DNA of 64,000 bases. Source: Podaxis mareebaensis. Taxonomy: Eukaryota > Basidiomycota > Agaricomycetes > Agaricales > Agaricaceae. The stretch is from NCBI GenBank assembly GCA_018524725.1, contig JAEUWP010000207.1, forward strand, positions 605,630 through 669,629. Reading direction: 5' to 3'. The notes beneath the pieces are model-generated. The model was not told the DNA's origin. It saw nothing but the letters and a program-made list of their open reading frames with translations, and searched no databases. Below, in pieces: positions 11,719-21,608 of the stretch. Numbering within the stretch: the first letter of the stretch is position 1; every line of letters begins with the position of its first letter. The translations under genes were made by a program, and so were the position numbers.

Positions 11719-14030
11719 TTACGTCTCCACCAGTATCCTCTCCAGCTCCTTCCAGCTCAACCACGCCATATCCTCCCTCTTCCTCTTTCGCAACCCTATC
11801 AGCCTCACTCCGTATCCCCCCAGTTTCATACCCGGCAATTCCCCAGGTGTTCTTCCTTCATCGCTGTTTTTCATAAAGCTCGGCTTACTCCATGCCCCCG
11901 GGTCGTGCTGAACCGGAGTCTCCGTTCGAGGCATCGCAGCGTCCGAAGTCGAAACAGGATTGTGGCCATTTGGACTAGCGTGACGGCTATTCTTATCGCT
12001 CGTCTTACTCGGTGGAAGCTTCCCTGTATCCGTCCGAAGCTTTTCCATTTTTGTTGAACCACCCCCCGTTATTACTTTGCCTGTTTTCCCAAATATCCGT
12101 TCGTGGGTCTCTCCATCATCCTCACTCATCCTCTTGCCATTCTCGCTATCTGAATCCAACACCACATTTGATTGCTCCTCATTCCGCCTTCCATCTTTAA
12201 GTGCCCCCTGTTCCGATGCTGCTTTCCGTGGTGTTTTCCGTGCTATTTGACGAATTGTATTTCGCTTGGCCACTTCCTTCGTCTGCTCAAGCAACCTGGT
12301 GTCCTCTTCTTTTAGCCCCCGCATCGGGGAACTCCCTGGGTTTTTAATTCGTTGAGAAATGCCATAATATCGCTGCGACTGCGACTGAGACTGCGATTGT
12401 GACAGAGACATGGACGTATCCGAAGCCGGTACCAGTATCCTTTCGGGTCCGGAAGATTGCGTCAGTTCTTGGGGTTGTTTAGGAGGTGGTACTCTTCTCG
12501 TCACACGAGACCGTAGATCCTGGGAAGCGCGGGGGTCCTGTGCTGGCATAGAGAGCGGTAGGGGGGCTTCCAACTCGGCATATGAAGACATGGGTGGTAT
12601 TGTCGGAGAAGAGAAGCCAATTCTGTGAGAACTTGGAAGCGGAGAATGTTGAGACGCATGGGGTACAGAATCCTGGTTATTCAATTTCTCAGTGTTTGTG
12701 GGAAGGGAAACGTGAGCCTGCTTAGGGCTCAAAGACTGTTGTAGTCCCGGTGTGGGGGGTCGTTCACCCTCGTCGCTTGGGGACCAATCTGACAGCGGCT
12801 GCGACGATCGCTGGTCAGTGTCCCCAACATCAATTTCCACCCCTTGCAACGCTTCATTGTCTTCGCGGTTAGTGACAGTACATAATTTCAGGAACTGTTA
12901 TTTACGTACTATTTTCAGTACGTCGTCGCTTGCGAGGACTCTCAACGGCCTTCCTGTCACCACCGTCATCTTGAGGTGATGGTTGGGCTTCCTCCCCCTC
13001 AACTATAGAGGTGATTTGTCAACCTGTTATATAATGAATTAAGAGCCACAAACTTACTCGGAAGGGCCTTCAGCGCAGCCAAAATCTCAGGAGGGACCTC
13101 ATAGAATGAAGGCATTTTCTGCAACCACTCAAATGAGCAACATGGACAAAACAGGAAAAGGAACCACGCACAGGCTTCCAGACAGGTTTGCGAGTTTTCG
13201 ACGAGTCCACGGAAACTGACTTCGTGGATTTGGCCTGGGCCACCTGCTTAACCACAGACTGGCGCACAACACCACCTAGGTTCTGTTGTTTGAGCACAGG
13301 CTCCGACTTTTCGGCGTTCTCGGGTTTTGGTTGTTCTTTTTCCCGTTCAATACGCCTCTGTTTTAGAATGTTCCTGATGCAATCAAAGTTCGGTCACGAA
13401 ACGCGCATGTGGGTGGGCGTGAATAGTCCTTACACAGCACCTCCTCCCTGTCTGAGTCCATTAATCCATGCTTTGAGGTCCGGGTGCATGGTAACGTCCA
13501 CCGGATTTCCTATTTTCTTGTCATCAAAACTCCCACTGGGCTTCGCGCTTGCGCATTCCAGAGCTAGAGTAGAATTCAGCGTCATCTTGTTTTCTTGCAC
13601 AGCAACACGCCCAAAGAACAACTTGAAGTCCTTGATACGAATGATGCCAGTTTGGTGCTGTGTCAACCGTCTGCCCAGAGAAAGTCTTCGTCGAATGAGC
13701 CCCCCACAAATTGCTTCCCGGTTCATCCTTAGTACTCACCTCAGATATTCGGCGACAGCATCTGGCGTAAACTTGACCGTTATGAATCTCGACGAGTCGG
13801 AGACACGAGCCCATACATTCGTGGCCTGCCCCTCGACGCCACGGCAAAGGAACTTTTTGTTGGTGGAGGACACACATAAGTCTTAATTGGAAGGACATAT
13901 GGTCGGGAACGAGCACCTCAATGATTTGCACGGTTTTCCATTTGGGGTGTGGGGGGGCATTAAAGTAGTCTGCGCCAAACTGCTCTGCAACGCCAATCAC
14001 GTAGTCTTGGATCCAAGGCTGCAGAGACAT
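11719..14030 (-). CDS. Probable shelterin TPP1/Tpz1 (Est3-like OB-fold) telomere protein
   Basis: Seven exons (13872-14030, 13740-13825, 13434-13670, 13172-13373, 13058-13118, 12910-13002, 11719-12860) join in phase to 659 aa. The N-terminus SLQPWIQDYVIG matches the PWIxxLILG signature of the TPP1/Est3 OB fold. Then come VQIIEVLV, ATNVWARVSDSSRFITVKFT and TGIIRIKDFKLFFGRV, in the order of the TPP1 OB fold strands (VSDGTHxV..., LxxxxC/F...). TPP1 recruits telomerase and bridges POT1 to the duplex-binding shelterin proteins. Residues ~180-640 are disordered, with a basic KRRR patch and a (SQ)n tract; the last 60 residues (GRTPGELPGMKLGGYGV, then WLSWKELERIL) look conserved. Intron 1 uses a weak donor (gtcctcc). 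The family call rests on motif reading only. Confidence 0.6.
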
Positions 14031-14560
14031 GGTGAGGATGATGAAACTATGCGCGATCCGTCACCTTGTCACATACTTCCGCGTCGCGTGACGTCAGTAT
14101 GATCAACGGTATATTGAGGTCTGTATATACAGTATATGGCGTAAAATGCTTGCACAAGCTAAAGCATAACCGACACGAAGAAAACATGAAAACAGAAACT
14201 GGACAGCAGATCCCTGATAGATCACAAATAAGCTTACTGTTATACATACATATCGCTAGTAGGAAAGGCAAAGGAGTGTGTTTCAATATGTACAATGAGT
14301 AGATTTGATTCGTCGCTCCCAGGACGTGGGTTCATCCACGACCGTAACTGGTATCGAATCAAGTGGGTATCGGTAACAGGATTCCCCGCGCAGTTAGGAA
14401 GAATGCGGTGAACGGGGGACGAATGATGGGGGGGATTGTGAAGAGTGCACTTGACTCGCAAGCGTTCGCGAAGCAGCTGATTCATGTCGATAACAAGATA
14501 CTCATCTTGCATCGCGGATTCAACGTGCAGTGAGCGTTGTCGAAGCAGGGCATGACGCAA
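14031..14560. other. Intergenic
   Basis: Upstream region of the TPP1-like gene and downstream region of the phosphatase paralogue. The AT-rich stretch tatatacagtatatgg near 14127 lies about 100 bp upstream of the TPP1-like start codon and could be part of its promoter. No coding signal is seen. Confidence 0.4.
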
Positions 14561-16181
14561 TCATCTTGCTCCATCCAGAATGCCTCGAACATCTGGGACA
14601 GAGGTAAGGTCAGCGAGAAACGGTATCAAGTCTGTTAGTTCTGCGTCGTGCGGATCGTTGAACCAGGACGACACAGGTACTGCATTATGTGGGTGGAAAA
14701 TGTAAGACGCAGGTGAGTTGTCCAATATTATGGTATCTGAGATGGGTCTCCCCAATTGAGATAAATCCTGTGCACTTGAGATATAATTTAAACTAGGATC
14801 CACAAGAGCAAACGAACCTTGACATAATTGCCTTTATGACTAAAGCAGCTCTCCCGAAAGAGTCGATGGGCTACAACGCGATGGACATCAAGTTTATCCA
14901 AGACAGGGTCAGCATACTACGTCAAAAGAACAGCATCAGACGGAATCGTTACAGAGTTGCTGGGAGGGACGTACTTTGCTTAAGCTGGCTGTAAAAACTA
15001 CTACTTCATACAGCTCTCCCATTCTTCTCAAAAATTCGTCGACACCAGGTCGCTTGAGAACATGGAAATGATGCCAGTGATATTCTATTTCTACAGGCAC
15101 AACGAAATCTGCTTGTTGTACAGCCTAGACAAGCAATTAAACCGAGATGCGGACGGGGAAATAGAAAAAAAAATACCTTGAAACTGCTATGAACCAGGGT
15201 TTCATCAAGATCCAGAACCAAGCACTTCCGGCCAGCATGCTGTGGTGCAACAGGAGGTAAGAGAGGCTTCGGTAGGCCGTCCTGCAGCGCTCGTTGAACA
15301 TAATTCTGGACATGAGCGAATGCAAACTCACAGGACCAATTGGTATTCCATTGCCACCGTTACGTATCAGCCTCTCCTCTTCTTCCTGCTCATCCAACAT
15401 CGCAACCTCCTCGTCCGTCATGCTATCCGGATAATCAGACGACTCATTGGTCGGGATGCGAGTGATTTGTTCCCCAGTTGAACCAGGGGGCTGTACAGCA
15501 CCTGACGTAACTCCATCTGTCTCCTCGATCGGAAGAAGCTGTGCAGCTGGGGGGACAATGACCTCTGCAGGGACTGGTAACATCGGATCATCAACAGGCG
15601 CTTGGCTTGTTTCCTGGTGCTGAGGAGCAACAGTAACAGAGTCGCCGGACTGGGAACTTGGTTCGCCATTCTTAGCCTCAACAACATCCATCTCCCCATT
15701 CTGAGTCTCCCTCGGCTGCTCGGTAGGCGGCGGGTTATCAGTGGGCGTTACACAAGGAACGACTTTGTTGACAACGCGGGTGAAAAAGGAGGGCTTCGAG
15801 GGAGATGACCCTATCATGGGATAAGCCTGAAGGAACAAGGGGTATCACAGAAGGGGGACATGCCTTGGGAAGTAGCTAACTTGTTCTTGCGACGATAAAA
15901 GGGTATACGGTGGCTCTTGGAAGGAAGGGTGCTACGACTGGATGCGATGCTCGGGTCATCATTGTTCCAAGGATCCTGTCCCTGATTGTCAGTGCCATCC
16001 TGGGCAATATTCGTCAAGGTATCTGAGGAGGGATGAGGTGGAGGGGATTGGAAGTGTTGGGGGAACACATACTGCTCGTGACCTCGGAATCATCCTGTGG
16101 ATGTGAATTTGATTTGGAGTACTTTGGAGAGTTAGAAAAGAGACGTTTTCTGAGGGAAAACCGGGAAGACGAGGGAGGCAT
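14561..16181 (-). CDS. Psr1/NIF-type CTD phosphatase, paralogue B
   Basis: The catalytic exons are certain: 15177-15281, 14975-15124, 14818-14916, 14561-14767. Their lengths equal those of paralogue A at 5906-7687, with identical intron positions. Motifs: [46 protein letters not shown]. The preceding exon (from 15332 to about 15825) again ends in GIPIGP and contains SSPSKPSFF, like [11 protein letters not shown] in A. The 5' end is uncertain: an exon ending [12 protein letters not shown] (about 15890-16021) and a first exon with ATG at 16181 or 16253, spliced at a GTATGT donor, fit best; the splice joining the KNK exon to GSSPSK is unclear. It shares a short upstream region with the bZIP gene. 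Confidence 0.82.
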
Positions 16182-16396
16182 AAGCGTAGGGGGGTGGAGG
16201 AGGATGGAGAGAGGGCTGAGCGCCAGGGCGAATGATGGGCTCGTCCTCCGCATGCCCAGTTGTACACGTGATGGTGACTGTCAGGTGATACACATCGTCA
16301 CGCGTCACAAGAGTGGTTGACCTTGAGCTCTCTCTTACTCAGCCTTACTCAGCCTCTTACTAATACTCGGTAATCTTCCATACACAAAGGCATTCA
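16182..16396. promoter_or_regulatory. Divergent promoter, phosphatase B / bZIP
   Basis: The two divergent start codons (16181 or 16253 on minus, 16397 on plus) leave only 143-215 bp for both promoters. CTCTTACTCAGCCTTACTCA-type repeats (16329-16360) contain TTACTCAG, close to the TTACTAA/TTAGTCA sites bound by Yap/AP-1 factors, so self-regulation of the bZIP gene is conceivable. This is inference. Confidence 0.35.
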
Positions 16397-17373
16397 ATGC
16401 TATCCTTTCAGCACCAGGCTCCCCCCTCAAATGTGGGCCAGACTCAGGTTCACCAGCAGCAACAAAATGATCACCTCCAGCAACAGCAGCAACAATCCCA
16501 GCAGCCGCAGCAGGTCCAACCACCCCAGCAACAACAACCACAGCAACAACAACAACAGCAGCAGCAGCAGCAACCCCAGGTCCAACAGACGATGCGCCTC
16601 CGAGAAGATCCTCCTCCCATAACACCTCCCACACGCTCTACTCGCAAGCGCAAGACACCCCCCACTGCTGCTGATCAAGTCCAAGCTCAGCCTCCCCCTC
16701 CGCCACCCCAACAGCCCATGCAGCACGTCTTGCCCCCTCCACACGCCCTCATGCACCCGCTACAAGGCCCATTGCCCCCCGGTTATCCATATGCTGCTCC
16801 TGCGGATTATACCCCGGGTGGACTGCCCCCCGGTGCGATTCCTGCACCTCATCCCAACATGGCGCAGCAGCCCCAACCCCAACCCCAACCTACTCAGACG
16901 ACCTCGACAGGTCGAACCCTCAGTAACAGCAAGCGGGCAGAACAGAACCGCAAGGCACAGCGCGCGTTTCGAGAACGTAGAGATCAGTAAGTCGATCAAG
17001 ACATAATACTAGGGACGCAGAATAGTTACTGATCGCATTGTTAAGGCACGTCAAAGCACTTGAATCTCGTTCCCAACTGCTGGATGCCGCATTGGCGTCC
17101 GCGGATGAAGCAAATCGGCGGTGGGAGGAGTGCCGTGCACTTGTTGATCAACTCCGGATCGAGAATGCAGCTTTAAGAGCGGCGCTTAGTGCCCAACATC
17201 CGATGATTCCACCCTCGGCTTTGCCACCAGTGACTCCCGCCCCTGGTGCTAATGGTGCCGTAGATAATTCTGGAGCCGCCGCTCCAACATTAGAGGAGGA
17301 AAAGAAGCCTGACGGAGCTCCGGACCAAACGAAGGAAGGCGAGGAAGCACCGACGGTGGAGAAGAAGGATTGA
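16397..17373 (+). CDS. Yap/Pap1-type bZIP transcription factor with polyQ N-terminus
   Basis: Two exons, 16397-16986 and 17046-17373, give 305 aa. Residues ~20-60 are almost pure Gln (CAG/CAA), then Pro/Gln-rich sequence. The basic region is SKRAEQNRKAQRAFRERRDQ; the NxxAQxxFR signature is the Yap1/Pap1 fungal class, which binds TTAC half-sites. The intron falls between the basic region and the leucine zipper (HVKALESRSQLLDAAL... VDQLRIENAALRAAL). A Pro/Glu-rich acidic tail follows. No Yap1-type C-terminal cysteine-rich domain is present, so it is probably not the redox sensor itself. Confidence 0.87.
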
Positions 17374-17966
17374 AGACAGTGAAAACAAGGCAGTAGACAG
17401 TTTATGTTCGAACTTGTGTCCCCTGTAAGCTGAGTAGGCAAGAGAAAGGACAGTTGATTTGTGCCAATGTAGTTGTTTTTCTGTACGGGTAGACATGATT
17501 GCAGAGTCAGTGATGATGGTGGTGGATAAAGGACGAGGAGGAAAAGCTGTTCTACATAGTTGTTATGTAACCATCTTTGTCATCCATGATCTGCTTACAA
17601 CCTGAAGTGATTCCTGATACATACGATGGTACCAGCATATCGTCTACAATGCGTCGTTGTTCAACGCCAGAACACCGATAACGCTCTATTGGTGGTCCAA
17701 GTAAAGTTTCCGTAGAGGTAGACGCCGAAAATTGACTGTCCTCCAAGATCTTTTCCCTCAGAGGAGCAAACCTAATGATCTGCCCTACGTCGTATATGCC
17801 ACTAACCGAACAGGGACGGACGAGTGCGCTGGGGCTGTTCCGATTTCCGTCCGGTGTCGGAGAGTCGAAACCAAGCGCACTTATTATGTAAGCAAATGAA
17901 TCACAAGATCACCAAATTCATGTTTCAAGCTCTTTCAAGGCCCAACGCGCGTCGGACCTGCTTGCC
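17374..17966. other. Intergenic
   Basis: These 593 bp between two tandem plus-strand genes hold the 3' UTR of the bZIP gene and the promoter of PHS1. Short open frames here have no family features. No RNA gene is recognised. Confidence 0.4.
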
Positions 17967-18957
17967 ATGCCTTCGAGAGTTAATGTCAGCGCAAAGCGAC
18001 CAAAGGGTATTCCTTTCTTCCAATTCATTAGACAACTCTCATTTAACTTCCACAGAAACACCCGCTCTCGTCAAGGCATACCTAGTCGCCTACAACATCC
18101 TGTCAGCAATTGGCTGGGGCTACGTCCTGGTTTCTCTTCTCATCCACCTCTTCAATTTGGATGGCAGATCAGACACCCACTACGTTCCCTCTGCTTCCAA
18201 TGTTCTCTCGCGTTGGCTCTCCTCGATCCCTTTTTCGCCCTTCTCGTCGGCCGAACCCCTTGAAGCCAAACTCCCTCCCGCCCTTCAGCCCTTCTATCAA
18301 CGCGCGCAAACAACATACCGTCGCGTCGGAACACAGACCGCGTTTGTTCAGAGTTTCGCCATCCTTGAAGTTATCCATGTCATTCTTGGCTGGGTCAGAA
18401 GCCCCCTGCCTACCACTGTCGCCCAGGTTGCGAGCCGTTTGTTCCTTGTCTGGGGTATAACTGAACAGTTTGTCGAGGTAATCTAACCTCTCCTACGTGT
18501 GCATGAAGTTTCTCCCTTACTTCCAAACCCAGACCCGATCGCACCCATTCTACACGACGATGGTCTTGGCCTGGTCAGCAGTCGAAGTTATTCGTTATAG
18601 CTTCTACGCTTTCAATCTTGCCGGATCCAATCCTTACATTCTCCTTTGGTTGCGCTACACCGCCTTCTATATCCTTTACCCGCTGGGTGCTTCCTCTGAG
18701 GCTTCCCTCATTTTCGCCAGCCTTCCTTCCTCTTCACCTATCCCAGGATGGAAGTCCTGGGTCCAGGGCATGTGGAAACCTACAGACTACGCTCGTGCCG
18801 TTTTGTTTGTGATCTGGTGGCCGGGTGTGTACTTCTAGTAGAATCTTGCCGTACGTGACTGACGATGTTTTCAGGTCTCTATATCATGTATACATATATG
18901 ATTACCCAACGCCGCAAAGTTCTAAGTTCTCGAGGTCACAAGCTAAAGTCTAATTGA
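17967..18957 (+). CDS. PHS1: Very-long-chain (3R)-3-hydroxyacyl-CoA dehydratase (PTPLA/HACD)
   Basis: Four exons (17967-18006, 18056-18477, 18533-18824, 18875-18957) give 278 aa. The protein catalyses the third step of very-long-chain fatty acid elongation in the ER membrane, with substrate for sphingolipids. Family landmarks: YLVAYNILSAIGWGYVL (first TM), LEVIHVILGWVRS, VWGITEQFVE, then AWSAVEVIRYSFYAFNL, which carries the catalytic Tyr/Glu region, and WLRYTAFYILYPLGASSEA. The C-terminus QRRKVLSSRGHK is a basic cytosolic tail. The first exon of 40 nt places the start at MPSRVNVSAKRPKETPAL; an upstream open frame through unspliced intron 1 is not needed. Confidence 0.93.
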
Positions 18958-19390
18958 TAGCTCCGGTTCATCATGCTTTTGCCGTCTCGGGGGTACCATT
19001 AGAATCAGTATCATAGAGTCGCGTAGAAAGCCACCACATCATCTGTGTGTAGATTTCCCCCAATGGGAGACAATGATCATTAATCATCCGTCAGGCTTCA
19101 AGTGCAACTCTCGGTCCAACTGCACTGCGAATATTGAACCCACCTTTCTTGCACGAATAGAGCCTCAAGTGTTCGGTGCCATTGATTTTATACGAACATC
19201 TCTTAAATAAATGAATCGTGTCCATGCTAAACATACAACAGGCGTACACAGATTTCGTATTGAAGTCCAGGATATTTGGGGATGGATAAGATGTAACGGC
19301 TTCTTTGGACCTCCTACCAGAAAGCTCAGTTGCGGCGCGATCATAGGCGACGTTATCATAAGTGGGTGTTCCCAGTAGATTCCATCATAC
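18958..19390. other. Intergenic between convergent genes
   Basis: These 433 bp lie between two converging stop codons. I see only 3' UTR-like sequence and no gene. Confidence 0.4.
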
Positions 19391-20188
19391 TCATTTCGGA
19401 GAACCGGCGGCCGGTTGAAGCTCAATGTCAAACCGGCCGGACCCATCACCCCTCTGATATGTGGCGCTCGAAGTTGAACTTGACCTCACATGAGGACGGG
19501 GCGAGGTAGGTGAGGCAGGAGTGTCTACAAAGGGGTCGACTACCTGCTGGCGATCTCTGATATAGAGCGGAGGCAATGGATTGGGGTCGGACTGCTTGGT
19601 GTCACCATGGGTCCAATAGACTGGCTCCCCAACATATATGGATCGAGCGCCACCACCGCCCGCGTCCTTGTTGTCAAGGGTCTGCCAGCGCCCGGCTGTG
19701 CGATTTCGCCAGTGCTTAGGTGAGCGTCTTCTAAACCACACAAAGGCAGCAAAGGCAGCGACGACAACCGCCAATCCGCCGAGCACGCCCCCAGCTATAG
19801 CACCTTTGTTGCTGGAGCCGCTTTGACCCTCGGCTGTCTGAGTGACGCTCGGGGCAAAGGGTGTCGAGACGCGGCGTGAAGTAGACGTGGGTACGACAGG
19901 CAAAAGGGTGACCGTCGCTGTTGAGAGGATGACTTGGCCTGAGCGGGTGTAGGTAGCAATGAAACGAGAGACGATCGGGCTAGGTGGAAGTGGCGACGCA
20001 GTACTTGTAACAATTACGATCTCCGTCACCGTCCTCGTTGGAGATGGAAGAGTGCGCGTGGTACTCTGGGTCACAGAAATCATAGAGACAGGATGCGTCA
20101 AGACACCCTGTCGTTGGAAAACAGCAGCAGCCTGGGCAAGCGACGCCAAGAGGCAGAGGTTGAGGATGATTCTGAAATACAGTATCAT
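19391..20188 (-). CDS. Single-pass cell-surface protein with Ser/Thr-rich ectodomain
   Basis: Intronless, 265 aa. A signal peptide (MILYFRIILNLCLLASLAQA) is followed by a Thr/Ser/Pro-rich ectodomain of about 100 residues with TVTEIVIVTST-type repeats, probably O-mannosylated. One membrane span (GAIAGGVLGGLAVVVAAFAA, then FVWFRRR) has Gly-rich packing as in Mid2/Wsc stress sensors and fungal SKG6/Axl2-like proteins. A ~110-residue cytoplasmic tail follows. No WSC cysteine domain is seen, so a sensor role is only suggested by architecture. It diverges from the gene at 20521. Confidence 0.75.
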   Translation of the reverse strand: MILYFRIILNLCLLASLAQAAAVFQRQGVLTHPVSMISVTQSTTRTLPSPTRTVTEIVIVTSTASPLPPSPIVSRFIATYTRSGQVILSTATVTLLPVVPTSTSRRVSTPFAPSVTQTAEGQSGSSNKGAIAGGVLGGLAVVVAAFAAFVWFRRRSPKHWRNRTAGRWQTLDNKDAGGGGARSIYVGEPVYWTHGDTKQSDPNPLPPLYIRDRQQVVDPFVDTPASPTSPRPHVRSSSTSSATYQRGDGSGRFDIELQPAAGSPK

Positions 20189-20520
20189 GGTGGAAGTGCT
20201 GGAGGGAGATGAATCCTAACCTCACAATCGTGATAGGCCAGGATAGGCCGCCTAATCTACTTAATGAGGGTCGATGATACACACTCCAATTTCCCAGCGT
20301 CACCCAGGAAGATGCCTCGTTATGGTAAGTCAGATGACTTTTCAGGGTCGCATAGATCTGACATGGTGTGTTCGCATCTATCTCTGGTCCGCAAATTCCA
20401 GCTTCTTGTTCTCACTAAGTCGTCAGCGTCTACTCACGCTGCTCATATAAAACGTGCAACTTTGTAGATGGGAGACTTCCCGACCCCTCGGCCACACTCC
20501 ATTTTCTCGCCCACGTCGTC
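20189..20520. promoter_or_regulatory. Divergent promoter region
   Basis: These 332 bp between divergent start codons hold both promoters. A TATA-like ctcatataaaacg lies near 20440, about 75 bp upstream of the plus-strand ATG. No gene is seen. Confidence 0.4.
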
Positions 20521-21407
20521 ATGCGCTTTGCATCTCCCCCTGCTCTTGTTCTCTGCCTACTTGCCTATTGCTTTCTTGTGACTGCAAGGGCTATCTCGGT
20601 CGAGCGTCGGGACGATAATCTTCCCGCACGAGTTCCGTATATATTCCCTCCTCCCGGAACAAATGAGGCTAGTCCCATCACAAAATACCCACTGCTGTGT
20701 AGTTTTGACGGGTTTGACAGATTGCAGATGAGATTCGGGCGAGACGTGCTAATGGAACACTTCTTGCCCTTGATGGGGTCCTGTGAGTCGGGAAGCTCCC
20801 GTTACTTCAACTATATAGTCTAGGGAACTCACAAGTCAGTTGAGCAAGGTTGAATGCCCCTCTCGTCGCTAAGGGCTGGAATGACATTGCAGGAGTCATC
20901 CGGGACCAGAACTCACTCCCTGGAACCATGCGCGAACTATTTGTAGGATATTTCGACAGGTATCCAGACGTATGAAACTTCATATCCCTACAGATCTTGC
21001 GCATAGCTGCCCTGAATAATGCAGCCTATGAATGGTGGGTGATATTGAAACTATTGACGTGAGGCTCATGAATCGACGCTTGTAGGCTTCAACATGAACC
21101 CGTCGGCCGTGCCGAAGGTCTGACGACAGATCAACTCACCGCGATTCGTTTCACTCCAACGTTCGCAAGCAAGTCTGCTGAAAAGACGTTAGGGCCTTCT
21201 CTCGCTGCCGCATTAGATTTTTGCGACTGGATTACGAAGAGCGTCGACGTCCCGGACCACGTTTTCCAGAATTTGCGACGGTTCCTCAATAATCAGCAGA
21301 TGGTCGAGGCGACTGCGACAACTGGATTCTATAGCATGGTCAGTCGCTTTGTGGAAGCTCTAGATGTAGATGGAAAGGTGAATACTTTGGTGCCAATTCC
21401 GAAATAG
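20521..21407 (+). CDS. Secreted AhpD/carboxymuconolactone-decarboxylase-like protein
   Basis: Five exons (20521-20671, 20728-20782, 20849-20942, 20994-21034, 21086-21407) give 220 aa. A signal peptide (MRFASPPALVLCLLAYCFLV, then TARA) precedes RVPYIFPPPGT. The body reads EIRARRANGTLLALDGVLLN, APLVAKGWNDIAGVIR, LPGTMRELFILRIAALNNAA, YEWLQHEPVGRAEGLTTDQL, the helical pattern of the AhpD-like/CMD fold. The usual AhpD CxxC pair is absent; H in QHEPVGRA is retained. Substrate is unknown. Exon 1-2 and 2-3 junctions use a weak donor (gtccca) and an AAG acceptor, chosen because they restore the family reading frame. Confidence 0.74.
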
Positions 21408-21608
21408 ATAGCTGGTTGTGCTGCGTGCATGTACAATTACAAAGCTACAAAAGCAAAAAAAACAGTAACCTGTACAGCGAACTGTCCTATAAATAAGCCA
21501 TAATCAACGGGGGAAACCAAAAAAAAAAATTCTAGAAGATAGATAACGGGAGACGATGATACTAGGATAGCAAGAATATACAAGATGCAGCCGGGCATGA
21601 GTAGGAAA

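Noticed and set aside
13430..13530. Plus-strand ORF at 13188-13886 as an independent gene
   Set aside because: It is antisense to well-phased exons of the TPP1-like gene and has no motif.
16335..16756. Minus-strand frames rich in Cys, Leu or Val opposite the polyQ tract
   Set aside because: They are the mirror reading of CAG/CAA repeats in the bZIP gene.
17824..18486. Longer PHS1 N-terminus read through the first intron
   Set aside because: Splicing 18007-18055 gives a start at 17967 with RPKETPALVKAYL, which fits the family length; the read-through adds unrelated residues.
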